Both the position numbers and the translations under genes were made by a program. The notes under the pieces were generated by a model. The model was not told where the DNA came from and did no database searches. It worked only from the letters and a program-made list of their open reading frames with translations. DNA of 64,000 bases from Gemmiger formicilis (GTDB lineage Bacteria; Bacillota; Clostridia; Oscillospirales; Ruminococcaceae), in NCBI RefSeq assembly GCF_024462815.1, contig NZ_JANGCG010000010.1, positions 39,202 through 103,201 of the forward strand, written 5' to 3'. Shown here piece after piece: positions 24,422 through 33,708 of this stretch (position 1 is its first letter; each line of letters opens with the position of its first letter).

Positions 24422-25126
24422 CTATTCCTCTGTAGTCCCGGCAACGCGGGGCAGAAAAACAAAGTTGTGGTCGGCATCCGGGTGGGCCTGCTGCTCGGGC
24501 GTGAAGCGGGCGAAGTGGCTTTCGGGGTCTGCCGCCAGCCACGCGGCCAGCTCGGGGCTTTCCGCGCCGGGGACGCCGCGCAGATTGACGTTAGTGCGTG
24601 GTTCCTCGAGATACGAAAACAGCAGATTTTCGTGCACGCTGATCAAATGCCAGCGGTCGCCCGCCAGCAGCCCCTCGCTGGTAAGGCGCAGGTGGTGCTC
24701 CATATAGCTGCACCATTTGTCCGGCGGCAGCAGCGCAATGCGGCCCCGGCGCATGGCCGGGTGGCGGTTCCGCTGCCAGTCCGCGGCGGTGGTGGGCACT
24801 GCGTGGTAAAAATAGGGCTGCATGGCCGCCCAGAGGCGCGGCGTGGTGTCGCCCAGCACAGGCGGCCATGGTATCAGCTGTGCATCCAGCGCCGGGCAGA
24901 GCCCCTCCGGGGTGAAGGGTGCGTCCAGTCCCTCGGCATAGAAAAAGAGCTGGTTTTCATAGCGGTAAAGGCTGGCGGTGAGAATCCGCCCCGCCGCCCG
25001 GGCGGCATCCAGCGCGGCGGAGAACGCTGCCAGCGTATCCGCGCCGGGCTGCCCCGCAACCACCGCATGGCAGGACCCGCGGCAGACCCTTGCCCCCGCC
25101 AGCGCGGCGGGTAGTGTATAGGACAT
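24422..25126 (-). CDS. Uncharacterised protein of the pectin cluster, two-repeat architecture
   Basis: A 234-residue protein I cannot assign. Two similar segments are visible: ILTASLYRYENQLFFYAEGL (about residues 48-67) and WHLISVHENLLFSYLEEP (about 158-176). Each reads as a beta-hairpin typical of a ferredoxin-like alpha/beta sandwich, so the protein may be a duplicated small domain. Sugar mutarotases of the RhaM type have a comparable strand pattern, but the RhaM key residues are not evident. It is the first gene of the unit with the isomerase/epimerase and GH105, divergent from GH28, so a role in uronate or rhamnose metabolism is plausible. Confidence 0.5.
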   Translation of the reverse strand: MSYTLPAALAGARVCRGSCHAVVAGQPGADTLAAFSAALDAARAAGRILTASLYRYENQLFFYAEGLDAPFTPEGLCPALDAQLIPWPPVLGDTTPRLWAAMQPYFYHAVPTTAADWQRNRHPAMRRGRIALLPPDKWCSYMEHHLRLTSEGLLAGDRWHLISVHENLLFSYLEEPRTNVNLRGVPGAESPELAAWLAADPESHFARFTPEQQAHPDADHNFVFLPRVAGTTEE

Positions 25127-25179
25127 ACAAAGGACCTCTTTTCTGCGCGTTATTGCACATTTTTCTGGCGAAACTGCAC

Positions 25180-25208
25180 TTTACACACCCTGCCCGCTGT
25201 GCTAAGCT
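25180..25208 (+). promoter_or_regulatory. Promoter of the GH28 gene
   Basis: -35 TTTACA and extended -10 TGC-TAAGCT with a 17-base spacer, 32 bases upstream of the ATG. Confidence 0.45.
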
Positions 25209-25240
25209 GAAAACAGCCAACACAGCAAAGGAGATGCACT

Positions 25241-26593
25241 ATGGATTACAGCATTTTAGACTACGGTGCCGTGGCAGACGGTGTGACCAACTGCGCGGCG
25301 GCCATCCAACAGGCCGTAGACATGGCCAGCGCCGCGGGCGGCGGGCGCGTGGTAGTGCCTGCGGGGCGGTTCCTCAGCGGCTCGGTGTTGCTGAAAAGCA
25401 ATGTGGAGCTGCATCTGGAAAGCGGTGCCGTGCTCATCAGCAGCCTGAACCCCGCGGAGATTCTGCCCTTCCCGCAGGGCGGGGACGGTGCCGACCCGGA
25501 CGATACCGCGGACGGCTGGCAGGGCGGCTTTTTTCTGGGGGCCACCCATGTGCGCAATGTCACAATCAGCGGCATGGGCACGATTTATGGGCAGGGCGAC
25601 AAGGTCTTTCTGGACAAGGATGTGGACAGCGGCTTTCATGAGTGCCCGAAATCCTGCGAGGCGTTCCGCCCGCGCATGATGCTCTTTGAGGCGGTGGAGA
25701 ATTTCACCGTGCGGGACGTGACGCTGCAGGATGCGGCCTTCTGGACGCTGCATATGGCGGGCTGCCGCCGCGTGCGCATCCAGAACATCATGATTCTGAA
25801 CGATGACCGCGGTGCCAACAATGACGGCATTGACCCCGACTGCTGCCGGGATGTGGTCATTTCCAACAGCATTGTGCGCACCGGGGATGACGCGATTGTG
25901 GTCAAATCCACCGGGCCGATGTCCCGCCGCTATGGCCCCAGCGAGAATGTGGTCATCACAGGCTGTGTGCTTCACTCCCGCGATTCTGCGCTGAAAATCG
26001 GCACCGAGACCCACGGCACCATCCGCAATATCACGCTGAGCGACTGCGTGGTGGACGATTGTTCCCGCGCAGTCGGCGTTTGGGTGCGGGACGGCGGCAC
26101 GGTGGAGCACATCCATGTGCATCACCTGACCGGCAACACCCGCCGCTATGCGGACGCCTACCAGCTGCCCGGCGCGCCGGGCTGGTGGGGCAAGGGCGAG
26201 CCGATTTTCATCAGCGCCACGCCCCGCGCCGGTAAGACCGGGCCAGCGGGTATCATCCGGGATGTCAGCTTTGACCACCTCTACCTGACAAGCGAGAGCT
26301 GCGCTTTTGCCGCCGGTGAGCCGGACAGCGAGCTTGAGAATGTACGCATCCGCGACCTGCACTTGACCTTACAGCATCAGGGCACGCAGCCAGGCGGCAT
26401 CTTTGATGAGCAGCCCTCGGCCCGGCACATCTACCCGCACGCGATTCCCGCACTGTATGCGCGATGCGTGAATGGGCTGACCGTGACGGACAGTACAGTA
26501 CGCTTTGTCGGCGATAACGAAGCCTGGGACGGCCGCGTGACCGAACTGGAAAACTGCCGCCGCGCCGCCGTAGAGCTGGAAAAGCTGGTATAA
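25241..26593 (+). CDS. Polygalacturonase/exo-galacturonosidase, GH28
   Basis: A 450-residue parallel beta-helix enzyme. GH28 signatures are NNDGIDPDCCRDV (first catalytic Asp), RTGDDAIVVKS (paired Asp), and SRDSALKIGTETHG in place of the usual GHG region. It hydrolyses galacturonosyl linkages. There is no signal peptide, so it probably acts on imported oligogalacturonides or rhamnogalacturonan fragments, like the cytoplasmic YesY/PehX-type neighbours in other clostridial clusters. The ATG at 25241 follows aaaggagatg. It is divergent from the unknown-epimerase-GH105 unit with 114 bases between. Confidence 0.87.
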   Translation: MDYSILDYGAVADGVTNCAAAIQQAVDMASAAGGGRVVVPAGRFLSGSVLLKSNVELHLESGAVLISSLNPAEILPFPQGGDGADPDDTADGWQGGFFLGATHVRNVTISGMGTIYGQGDKVFLDKDVDSGFHECPKSCEAFRPRMMLFEAVENFTVRDVTLQDAAFWTLHMAGCRRVRIQNIMILNDDRGANNDGIDPDCCRDVVISNSIVRTGDDAIVVKSTGPMSRRYGPSENVVITGCVLHSRDSALKIGTETHGTIRNITLSDCVVDDCSRAVGVWVRDGGTVEHIHVHHLTGNTRRYADAYQLPGAPGWWGKGEPIFISATPRAGKTGPAGIIRDVSFDHLYLTSESCAFAAGEPDSELENVRIRDLHLTLQHQGTQPGGIFDEQPSARHIYPHAIPALYARCVNGLTVTDSTVRFVGDNEAWDGRVTELENCRRAAVELEKLV

Positions 26594-26607
26594 AGTAAGC
26601 CGATTTG

Positions 26608-26639
26608 TGAGCCTCCCCACGATGGGGAGGCTCATTTTT
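26608..26639. terminator. Terminator between GH28 and the convergent MATE gene
   Basis: Eleven-base stem TGAGCCTCCCC/GGGGAGGCTCA followed by TTTTT on the plus strand. Confidence 0.85.
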
Positions 26640-28003
26640 CACAACAGCGCCTTTTTCATCCACTCCTTGCTGTAATACCGCGCCACAGGGATGATGCAGC
26701 CGGACGCCCAGCTTAAAGGCGTGGCCAGCCAAATGCCCCATACGCCGAGGCGCGGGGCCAGCAGGCCCGCAAAGGCCAGCCGCGCGCCCATCTCAAACAG
26801 GCCCGCAATCAGGCTGACGTTCACATCGCCCGCGCCGCGCAGCACGTTGAGGTAGCTGTTCATCACGGCGGCGATGATATAGGCAAAGCCCATCACGCTC
26901 AAAAAATCCGCGCCCTGCGCGATGCTGGCGGCATCGGTGGCAGGGTCCAGAAAGATGGAAAGCAGCAGTCTACGGGAGGCAAACACGGCCAGCGCCAGCC
27001 CCAGACAAATTACACAGAGGGCCTTCAGCGTGGCGCGCAGCCCCTGCCGCACGCGGTCAATATCGCGGCGGCCCATATTCTGCCCGGTATAGACGGCCAG
27101 CGCGTTGGAGACCGACACCACGACTTGAATCGTCAGCGAGTCGATACGCTGCACGGCGGTGTAGGCGGCCATCGTCACGCTGCCAAAGCTGTTGACAATG
27201 CCCTGCACGGTCATACCGCCCAGCGTAATCATACAGCTTTGCAGCGCTGTGGGCAGGCCGAAGCGCAGAATCAGCGCGGCATCCTCGCTGTTGAAGCAGA
27301 GCCGCACCGAGGCAAACGCAAACGGCTTTTTCCGCCGCCAGAGCACCCACAGGCAGATGAGCGCCGAGAGGAACTGCGCGGCGACCGTGGCCAGCGCGGC
27401 CCCGGCCACGCCCATACGCAGCCCCAGAATGAACCACAAATCCAGCACAATGTTGCACAGGCTGGACGCCGCCATGGCCGCCAGCGGCGTGCGGGAATCG
27501 CCGGTGCTGCGCAGCACGGCGCTGGCCGCGTTGTACAGCGCATTGCCCAGCAGCAGCCCGGCCGTGATGCGCAGATAGGTCACGCCCATACCCAGCAGGT
27601 CGGCGGGTATCTGCAGAAGGCGCAGTATCGGCGCGGTCAGCGCCACCCCCAACACCGAGAGCAGCACAGACCCCGCCAGCAGCAGGGTGAAAAACGTACC
27701 CAGCAGGCGGCGCAGCGCCTCATAGCGCTGTGCACCCCAATACTGCGCCACAATGACCCCCACGCCGGTGGAAAGCCCGCCCAGCAGCAGGAACAGGCAG
27801 GCGTTGATGTTGCCGGTGCTGCCCACCGCCGCCAGCGCGTCCGCCCCAAGGGCGCGCCCCACAATGGCGGTATCCACCACGTTGTACAGTTGGTTGAACA
27901 GGTTGCCAACCAGCAGCGGCAATGCAAAGGAGAATATGACTGTCAGCGGCTTGCCCTGGGTCATATCCACATTGGAGCGCAAAATTCTTCCGGTAATGCT
28001 CAT
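26639..28003 (-). CDS. MATE-family efflux transporter
   Basis: A 454-residue membrane protein with twelve predicted helices in two halves. The MATE hallmark is near the N-terminus (FALPLLVGNLFNQLYNVVDT, then VGRALGADALAAVG). The family exports drugs or metabolites with Na+ or H+; the substrate here is unknown. The start at 28003 is only 5 bases after the DUF6171 stop, so it is co-transcribed with the arabinofuranosidase and phosphorylase genes. A longer frame start at 28066 would overlap the upstream gene. An MATE exporter at the end of a pectin operon is unusual and may export an end product. Confidence 0.82.
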   Translation of the reverse strand: MSITGRILRSNVDMTQGKPLTVIFSFALPLLVGNLFNQLYNVVDTAIVGRALGADALAAVGSTGNINACLFLLLGGLSTGVGVIVAQYWGAQRYEALRRLLGTFFTLLLAGSVLLSVLGVALTAPILRLLQIPADLLGMGVTYLRITAGLLLGNALYNAASAVLRSTGDSRTPLAAMAASSLCNIVLDLWFILGLRMGVAGAALATVAAQFLSALICLWVLWRRKKPFAFASVRLCFNSEDAALILRFGLPTALQSCMITLGGMTVQGIVNSFGSVTMAAYTAVQRIDSLTIQVVVSVSNALAVYTGQNMGRRDIDRVRQGLRATLKALCVICLGLALAVFASRRLLLSIFLDPATDAASIAQGADFLSVMGFAYIIAAVMNSYLNVLRGAGDVNVSLIAGLFEMGARLAFAGLLAPRLGVWGIWLATPLSWASGCIIPVARYYSKEWMKKALL

Positions 28004-28007
28004 AGGC

Positions 28008-28265
28008 TTACCATTGCCCCTCCCTGGGGCAGTGCATATCCAGCCGCGCCGCACGCATTTCCACATAGCAGCCGCACTGCATACAGGTCCCGGCGTTCAG
28101 CTGGTCACAGGCCTTGCAGCGGGCCAGCCGGGCAGCGTAGGCATCGTCCGGCGTGCGCTTTTGGGCGGGCAGCGTGGCGCGGTAACGCACAACACTCTGG
28201 TAGTAATCGTTTTCGTCCGCCATCTCCTGCAAAAGGCAGCGGCGGCAGATTTTTGCCTCGCTCAC
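28008..28265 (-). CDS. DUF6171 family small cysteine-rich protein
   Basis: An 85-residue protein with CRRCLLQEM near the N-terminus, CKACDQL in the middle and [13 protein letters not shown]...HCP near the end, a pattern consistent with zinc or iron binding. It matches the uncharacterised DUF6171 family of Firmicutes. The GTG start overlaps the stop of GH51 (GTGA), and MATE follows after 4 bases. The function is unknown. Confidence 0.65.
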   Translation of the reverse strand: MSEAKICRRCLLQEMADENDYYQSVVRYRATLPAQKRTPDDAYAARLARCKACDQLNAGTCMQCGCYVEMRAARLDMHCPREGQW

Positions 28266-29743
28266 TGCGGCGTCACCGTGAAGGCGGCCACGCTGCAGGC
28301 GGGCAGAGTGGCGGTAAAGCCGTCTGCGGTCAGGGTTGCCTGCAGCGGCTGCGGGGTCACGGTGTCTGGCGCAGCAAAGGTGTTGTGGGCGGCAGCCGGG
28401 CCGGTGAGCACCGTGCCGGTCACGCCGGACGCCTTCACGCCGCCCAGCATAACTTTGGCTTCCGCGGCGCGGGCGCTGTCAAGGTTGGCCACCGTGACAA
28501 GGATTTTGCCGTCGGCGGCGCAGCTGGCGCTGACGTGCAGCGTGGGCACAGCCTGCTCGTCATGGTTCAGAATCGACGTCTCGGCGTAGCTTTCCAGCTG
28601 CTGTGCGCCCTGATGCGCCGCGTACAGCGCAAAGACGTGGTAGGTCGGGGTCAGTACCATACGGCTGCCCTCGGTCAGAATCATCGCCTGCAGGACATTG
28701 ACCATCTGGGCGATGTTGGCCATGCAGACGGTGTCGCAGTGGTTGTTGAAGATGTTCAGGTTGATGGCCGCCACAAGCGCGTCACGCATCGTGTTCTGCT
28801 GGTAGAGGAAGCCCGGATTGGTGCCCGGCTCCACATCGTACCAGGTACCCCACTCGTCCACGGCCAGCCCGATGCTGCGCCCGCCTGCAAACTGTTTGAT
28901 GATGCGGCTGTGGTTTTCCACCAGCTCTTCCATCCGCAGGGTCTTGTGCAGGGTGGTGTAGTATTCTTCACCTGTGAAGTCGGTCGCCGAGCCCTTGTGC
29001 TGCCAGTCCTGATGGGGCAGTGTGTAGTAGTGCAGCGAAACTGCGTCAATCACGTGGCCTGCGCGCTCCAGCACGGTGCGGGTCCAGTGGTAGTCATCGA
29101 CATTGGCGCCCGATGCAATCTTAAAAATTTTATGCTCCGGCGAGTAATTGCGCAGATACGTGGAATATTGGCGGCACAGGTCAGCGTAGTATTCGGCGCG
29201 CATATTGCCGCCGCAGCCCCACGCCTCGTTGCCGATGCCCCAGTATTTGACGTTGTAGGGCTCTTCCCTGCCGTTTTCCCGGCGCAGCGAGGCCATCGGC
29301 GAGACGCCGCCCATATTGCAGTATTCCACCCAGTCGGAAAATTCCTGCACGGTGCCGCTGCCCACGTTGCCGGAGAAGTACGCCTCGCACCCGAGCTGCC
29401 GGGCCAGCTCCATAAACTCATGTGTGCCGAAGGAGTTATCCTCGCTGACGCCGCCCCAGTTGGTGTTCACAATCGTCTTGCGCTGGGATTGTGGGCCGAT
29501 GCCGTCCCGCCAGTGGTAGGTATCGGCAAAGCAGCCGCCCGGCCAGCGCAGCACCGGGATATGGATTTTCTTCAGCGCGTTGACCACGTCAACGCGCATA
29601 CCGTTGACGTTGGGAATATCGGAATCCTCGCCAACGTAAAGTCCCTGATAGATGCAGCGGCCCAGATGCTCGGAGAATTGGCCGTAGATATTCGGGTTGA
29701 TGGTGCCGACCGAACGGTTGGTGTTGATAAAGATACACGGCAT
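28262..29743 (-). CDS. Alpha-L-arabinofuranosidase, GH51
   Basis: A 493-residue enzyme starting at the ATG at 29743 behind aaggaggg. GH51 features are [31 protein letters not shown] and [14 protein letters not shown], which carries the acid/base glutamate. The nucleophile region is [11 protein letters not shown]. It releases arabinose from arabinan side chains of rhamnogalacturonan I. It is cytoplasmic, as no signal peptide is visible. It follows the GH112 phosphorylase by 16 bases and overlaps DUF6171. Confidence 0.92.
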   Translation of the reverse strand: MPCIFINTNRSVGTINPNIYGQFSEHLGRCIYQGLYVGEDSDIPNVNGMRVDVVNALKKIHIPVLRWPGGCFADTYHWRDGIGPQSQRKTIVNTNWGGVSEDNSFGTHEFMELARQLGCEAYFSGNVGSGTVQEFSDWVEYCNMGGVSPMASLRRENGREEPYNVKYWGIGNEAWGCGGNMRAEYYADLCRQYSTYLRNYSPEHKIFKIASGANVDDYHWTRTVLERAGHVIDAVSLHYYTLPHQDWQHKGSATDFTGEEYYTTLHKTLRMEELVENHSRIIKQFAGGRSIGLAVDEWGTWYDVEPGTNPGFLYQQNTMRDALVAAINLNIFNNHCDTVCMANIAQMVNVLQAMILTEGSRMVLTPTYHVFALYAAHQGAQQLESYAETSILNHDEQAVPTLHVSASCAADGKILVTVANLDSARAAEAKVMLGGVKASGVTGTVLTGPAAAHNTFAAPDTVTPQPLQATLTADGFTATLPACSVAAFTVTPQ

Positions 29744-29759
29744 AGGTGCGCCCTCCTTT

Positions 29760-31922
29760 TTATTCCTGCGGCAGGATTTTGGTTTCCAGCCCTTCCAGCT
29801 CCACGGCAACAACGCCCTCGGGTGTTTTTACGGTGGTGGTGCAGGGGGCCTCGCTGTTGTTGATGACCACAAGCGTCTTATCCGCCGGGAACCACGCGGC
29901 CTCGGTGTGCGGGTTGTCGGTCAGCCAGTCGCTGTCCAGCGGCAGGCTCTTGGCCCAGAGCAGCAAGTTCAGCAGCATCCGGGCGTTCACCGGGCTGTAA
30001 CTGAACCCGGCCATATAGACGCCGCGCCCTTTGCCGAAGTTGTGCGCCGCAAGGGCGGGCGTACCGTTCACGGCAGCCAGCACGCGGGTATCGCCGTCGG
30101 TCAGGTAGAGGTGGTCATGCGCTTTGAGCGTGGCGCCGTCGGGTATCAGCCCCTCCACGGGCTTCACTTCCACCGGCCAGCGGCCGTGGCAGACGCGTGC
30201 GCCCATATCCTCGTCCACGCCCAGCACCCGCGCCATGCGGAAGGTATCGCCGCAGCCGTTCACGGCGGACGGTTCCTCGACGCCCAGCAGTACACCGCCA
30301 TTGTACACCCATTTGTTCAGGGCGGCAACCAGATTTTCGTCCCGCCACACGTCACCGCCGCTCCATGCGGTTCCGGCGCGGCCCGCGTTGATGATAACAT
30401 CCACGTCCGCGGGCACGCCGTTTTTCACATCGTCAAAGCTCAGGAATTTCACCTGTACCGGCAGGCCCGCCAGTGCCTCGTTGATGTGAATGAGGGTGTG
30501 CATATAGGTTTCATGGAAGTGGCCGGACAGCGTCCAGGGGCGCAGGCCGCCCCAGCTGTGCAGCACCGCCACCGTCAGCGGCAGGATGGCCACCGGGCCA
30601 TGGGTGTGCAAGGCCTTGATGGCGCGGAACTCATCGGCCACATCGGCAATGTATTCCACAAAATCCGGGAAATCGTTCAAAAGATGCAGATACCCGCCCA
30701 GACCGATGCGGTCAATCTTGGCCCGCAGCAGAGCACGACGCACGTGGTTCCAGTACTCGGCTGCATCGCGGGTGGGGTTGCCGCCCGGCGCAAAGGTGGG
30801 CGCACCGCCCAGCCCCACCGGAAACAGATACGGATGGAACCGCAGCTCATGCACGGAGGCTTCAACCCCGGCGCACATCCGCGCCTCATAGCCGGAGAAC
30901 ACGCACTTGATAATGCCGTCAAAGCCAAATTCCTGGAAGTGCGGGCCGTAGGGCTCGACGCCCACCCAGCTGTCATCATAGAACACATAGGCGCGCTTGC
31001 CGTAGCTGTGTACCAAATCCACCAGCCGTTTGCCGTACCCGGCCACAAACCGCTGGGTAAAGGCCATATAATCCCGCTTATGGGCCGTGGGCGGCATATG
31101 CGTCACCTGCAAATTGCCCTTGTTGATGAAGTCCTCCGCCGTCAGGGCGTAGCCGTACTGCGCGGCAAAATCGTCCAGCGCCTTTTCGGACACGGTAAAG
31201 TCATAGCTGCCCCAGTCGGTGAAGAGGTTCTGGTTGCGCTTGTCGCTGCCCCAGATCCAGACAAAGTTATAGAACATACTGGTGAACCGCACCACGTTGG
31301 TCTGCGGGTGAGCCTCGCACCACTTTTTGAGCCAATCGTACAGATATTCCTGCGCCTGCGGCGTGCGCGGGTCGACCGGCAACAGATGCTCACTGGTCCA
31401 GCTGTTGGTCACGTGGTTGTACATATTGATTTCTTCCCAGAGCCGCCATGCCAGAAAACTGACCGTGTAGGCGTGGAAGGGCACCGGCTGCTCCACCGTA
31501 ACCGTGCCGGACGCGGCATCCCACGTCCATGCTCCGGCGGGCAGTGGCTTATCCGCCGTGCGGTCCCAGACCTGCCAATAGCGCAGTGCTGCGGGGCAGT
31601 CATTGACGGCAAACTGCTCGGCAAAAAAGCCAGCCATTGGGGCCACGGTCAGCGGGCCCTCGGTGGCAATAACCGGGTCGGTGCTCAAAAAGGTCTGCTG
31701 CAGGCAGTCCGGGTGCTGTTTGGCCCACACGTTGTGGTCGCGGATGATGCAGATGGTGGAGTAGATATCATACCCGGTGTCAAGAATCTCCTCTGAAAGC
31801 TGGGTGCCGTCACTGTCGCGGATGACATCCGCGCCCCATTTTTCGGCCAGCTCCAGCGTCAGCTTCTCCTGCCCGGCTTCACCCGGCAGCGTGAAGCCGC
31901 CGCTTGTGTGTTGGAATTTCAT
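29760..31922 (-). CDS. GH112 phosphorylase, probably beta-1,4-galactosyl-L-rhamnose phosphorylase
   Basis: A 720-residue intracellular enzyme with the GH112 fold. The N-terminal TIM barrel reads [37 protein letters not shown] and [17 protein letters not shown] glutamine-amidotransferase-like domain follows (about residues 470-640) and then a C-terminal beta domain. GH112 enzymes split beta-galactosides with phosphate to give galactose-1-phosphate. Known specificities are galacto-N-biose/lacto-N-biose and galactosyl-rhamnose. The pectin neighbours (GH78, GH105, GH51, esterases) favour galactosyl-rhamnose (EC 2.4.1.247). The start is the ATG at 31922 after aaaggaggg. Confidence 0.85.
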   Translation of the reverse strand: MKFQHTSGGFTLPGEAGQEKLTLELAEKWGADVIRDSDGTQLSEEILDTGYDIYSTICIIRDHNVWAKQHPDCLQQTFLSTDPVIATEGPLTVAPMAGFFAEQFAVNDCPAALRYWQVWDRTADKPLPAGAWTWDAASGTVTVEQPVPFHAYTVSFLAWRLWEEINMYNHVTNSWTSEHLLPVDPRTPQAQEYLYDWLKKWCEAHPQTNVVRFTSMFYNFVWIWGSDKRNQNLFTDWGSYDFTVSEKALDDFAAQYGYALTAEDFINKGNLQVTHMPPTAHKRDYMAFTQRFVAGYGKRLVDLVHSYGKRAYVFYDDSWVGVEPYGPHFQEFGFDGIIKCVFSGYEARMCAGVEASVHELRFHPYLFPVGLGGAPTFAPGGNPTRDAAEYWNHVRRALLRAKIDRIGLGGYLHLLNDFPDFVEYIADVADEFRAIKALHTHGPVAILPLTVAVLHSWGGLRPWTLSGHFHETYMHTLIHINEALAGLPVQVKFLSFDDVKNGVPADVDVIINAGRAGTAWSGGDVWRDENLVAALNKWVYNGGVLLGVEEPSAVNGCGDTFRMARVLGVDEDMGARVCHGRWPVEVKPVEGLIPDGATLKAHDHLYLTDGDTRVLAAVNGTPALAAHNFGKGRGVYMAGFSYSPVNARMLLNLLLWAKSLPLDSDWLTDNPHTEAAWFPADKTLVVINNSEAPCTTTVKTPEGVVAVELEGLETKILPQE

Positions 31923-31936
31923 GAATACTCCCTCCT

Positions 31937-33610
31937 TTAAATATGCAGGCCACGGCAGATGGCTGCTGCAGCGCTGCGGCGCAAGGGCTCGTTCAGGGCT
32001 TCGGCGGCGGTAAGCTGCTCCGCCACGGCCTGCCCGGCGGCGCGCCTTGCGTAGGGCGGTACGGCATCGGGCACAGGCACAGGCTCTGCCAGCGGGCGGC
32101 GGCCCGCCGCACCGGGCATCAGTACCGCCAGAAAATCGGCACAGGTCACTGCCTTGGCCGGGTACAGGCAGCCGTCCGCCACCCATTCCGGCGGAATCAG
32201 ATGGTTCTGCGCGGCGCACTGCACCGTCCCGGCGTAGGTTTCATGGCCGACAACATCCGCATACAAATCGTTGTAGACGTTGATTGGAAAGAGCTTCAAC
32301 GCCTTGATGGCCAGCTCCAGCGCCTCGGCGCGGGTCAGCGTCTCCTTGGGGCGGGTGACGTCATAGTCGGCAAAGGGATCCCCCTCCGGTGCCGGGATAC
32401 TGCAGTCCGCCGGGGGCGTCAGCGGCCGGTTGGGCGGCGCGGGCGTCCAGTCGGGCGCATCGTTCACCGCAAGGTGCAGGGCCTCGCCCAGCGCGTGGGC
32501 CACAAAGCCCGCCATCTTGTACGCGCCATAGTCATTCGTGTGGGTGAAATCCCCGGGGTAGAACCACCGCTTGGCGGTTTCCAGCCCATCGCGCCGTACC
32601 AGCTCCATGGCATAGCCGTGCAAATCCAACACCGGCACTGCCTCCTCCGCGCCCAGCGTCTTGACGGCGGCGGCAAAGTCGGCCAGCAGGTCATTGTAGT
32701 GCGCGGGGTCGCGCCAGCTGTTACGGGCCAAGGGGGTGACGAGCACCGGCACAGCCCCCGCTGCGCGGGTCTCTTTTAAATAGGTACGCAGCCGGTCGGT
32801 GTAGCCGCCCTGCGCCTGCAGATGCGCCAGCTTCTGGTCATTGTGGCCGAACTGGAAAAGGCAGATATCCCCTGCCCGCAGCCGCGAACGGACGATGGCC
32901 CAATGGCCCTCGCTCAAAAAGCTTTCGGTGGTAAGGCCGCTGTGGGCGTGGTTCGTAATGCACTCCGCCGGCAGATAAACGGGCAGCATCTGCCCCCAGC
33001 CGGAATAGCTGGTGCCCGGCGCATAAGGCAGCTCAGCGGTCTGGTCTGTGACGGTGGAGTCCCCGCAGACCCAGACGCGGCGGGCTTCGGGGGCATCGGT
33101 CAAGGTGAGCGCCGTCAGCGCGCCGCCCACCACCGCAACGCTTACCGCGGTACCGGGCACGGCATCCCCCTGCCCACGCGGCACAATTGGGAACACATCG
33201 CAGAGGGCCGTTACCGTCCGCCGTTCGCCTGCGGCCAGCGTGCCGCGCCAGACAAGACGGCGGCGGCCCGCAAAGACCAGCACCGCGCCGCCCTGTGTGC
33301 CGGTGACGGTGATTTCGGCGCGGTAAACACCCTCGGCAGGGGTGTCCGCTCGGAACCACACCGGCAGGCTGCGCCCGGCCAGATCGCTTTCGCGCACGGC
33401 GGCTGTGGCGCGGGCCTCAGCACCGTATGGCGTGCAGACCACCGTCAGCATCGGCGTGCCCGCGTACCACCACAGCGGCAAAAAGCCGCTGTTCGTCTCC
33501 GGAATCCGCAGCGCCGGCACAGCGTTGTAGACCTCCCCGGTCACAAAGCCGTACCCGGTTTTTGGGTCATACGGTGCAGCGCCCCCGGCGCTTGTCCATC
33601 GGAATTGCAT
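31937..33610 (-). CDS. SGNH rhamnogalacturonan acetylesterase with SLH-like C-terminal region
   Basis: A 557-residue protein. A beta-sandwich N-terminal part (about 1-170) is followed by a CE12-type SGNH domain: VWVCGDSTVTDQ (Ser), CLFQFGHNDQK (Asn-Asp) and DFTHTNDYGAYKMAGF (Asp-x-x-His). After about residue 420 the sequence looks like S-layer homology modules (LTRAEALELAIKALKLFPIN, YADVVGHETYAGTVQCAAQN). No signal peptide is seen, which is odd for SLH modules. It probably deacetylates imported rhamnogalacturonan oligosaccharides. It lies 14 bases upstream of GH112 and 98 bases after the binding-protein gene. Confidence 0.75.
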   Translation of the reverse strand: MQFRWTSAGGAAPYDPKTGYGFVTGEVYNAVPALRIPETNSGFLPLWWYAGTPMLTVVCTPYGAEARATAAVRESDLAGRSLPVWFRADTPAEGVYRAEITVTGTQGGAVLVFAGRRRLVWRGTLAAGERRTVTALCDVFPIVPRGQGDAVPGTAVSVAVVGGALTALTLTDAPEARRVWVCGDSTVTDQTAELPYAPGTSYSGWGQMLPVYLPAECITNHAHSGLTTESFLSEGHWAIVRSRLRAGDICLFQFGHNDQKLAHLQAQGGYTDRLRTYLKETRAAGAVPVLVTPLARNSWRDPAHYNDLLADFAAAVKTLGAEEAVPVLDLHGYAMELVRRDGLETAKRWFYPGDFTHTNDYGAYKMAGFVAHALGEALHLAVNDAPDWTPAPPNRPLTPPADCSIPAPEGDPFADYDVTRPKETLTRAEALELAIKALKLFPINVYNDLYADVVGHETYAGTVQCAAQNHLIPPEWVADGCLYPAKAVTCADFLAVLMPGAAGRRPLAEPVPVPDAVPPYARRAAGQAVAEQLTAAEALNEPLRRSAAAAICRGLHI

Positions 33611-33643
33611 TGCTCTACACTCTCCCCCTGTAGCTCACAAAAA

Positions 33644-33672
33644 TTGGGGCCGCTGCCCGGCAGCGGCCCCAA
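33644..33672 (-). terminator. Hairpin after the binding-protein gene
   Basis: Stem TTGGGGCCGCTGCC/GGCAGCGGCCCCAA with a minimal loop and a short T-rich tail on the minus strand. It may attenuate transcription between the transporter genes and the enzyme genes. Confidence 0.6.
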
Positions 33673-33708
33673 CAGCGCATAGACTATACGCGATTCAAAT
33701 TGTAGTGA

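Noticed and set aside
27125..29863. A 912-codon open frame on the plus strand opposite the MATE, DUF6171 and GH51 genes
   Set aside because: It is antisense to three well-supported genes, has Arg/His/Gln-rich low-complexity composition typical of the shadow of GC-rich coding DNA, and has no recognisable domain.
29697..31796. A 699-codon open frame opposite the GH112 gene
   Set aside because: It is a shadow of GC-rich third positions on the opposite strand; the GH112 frame has clear family motifs.
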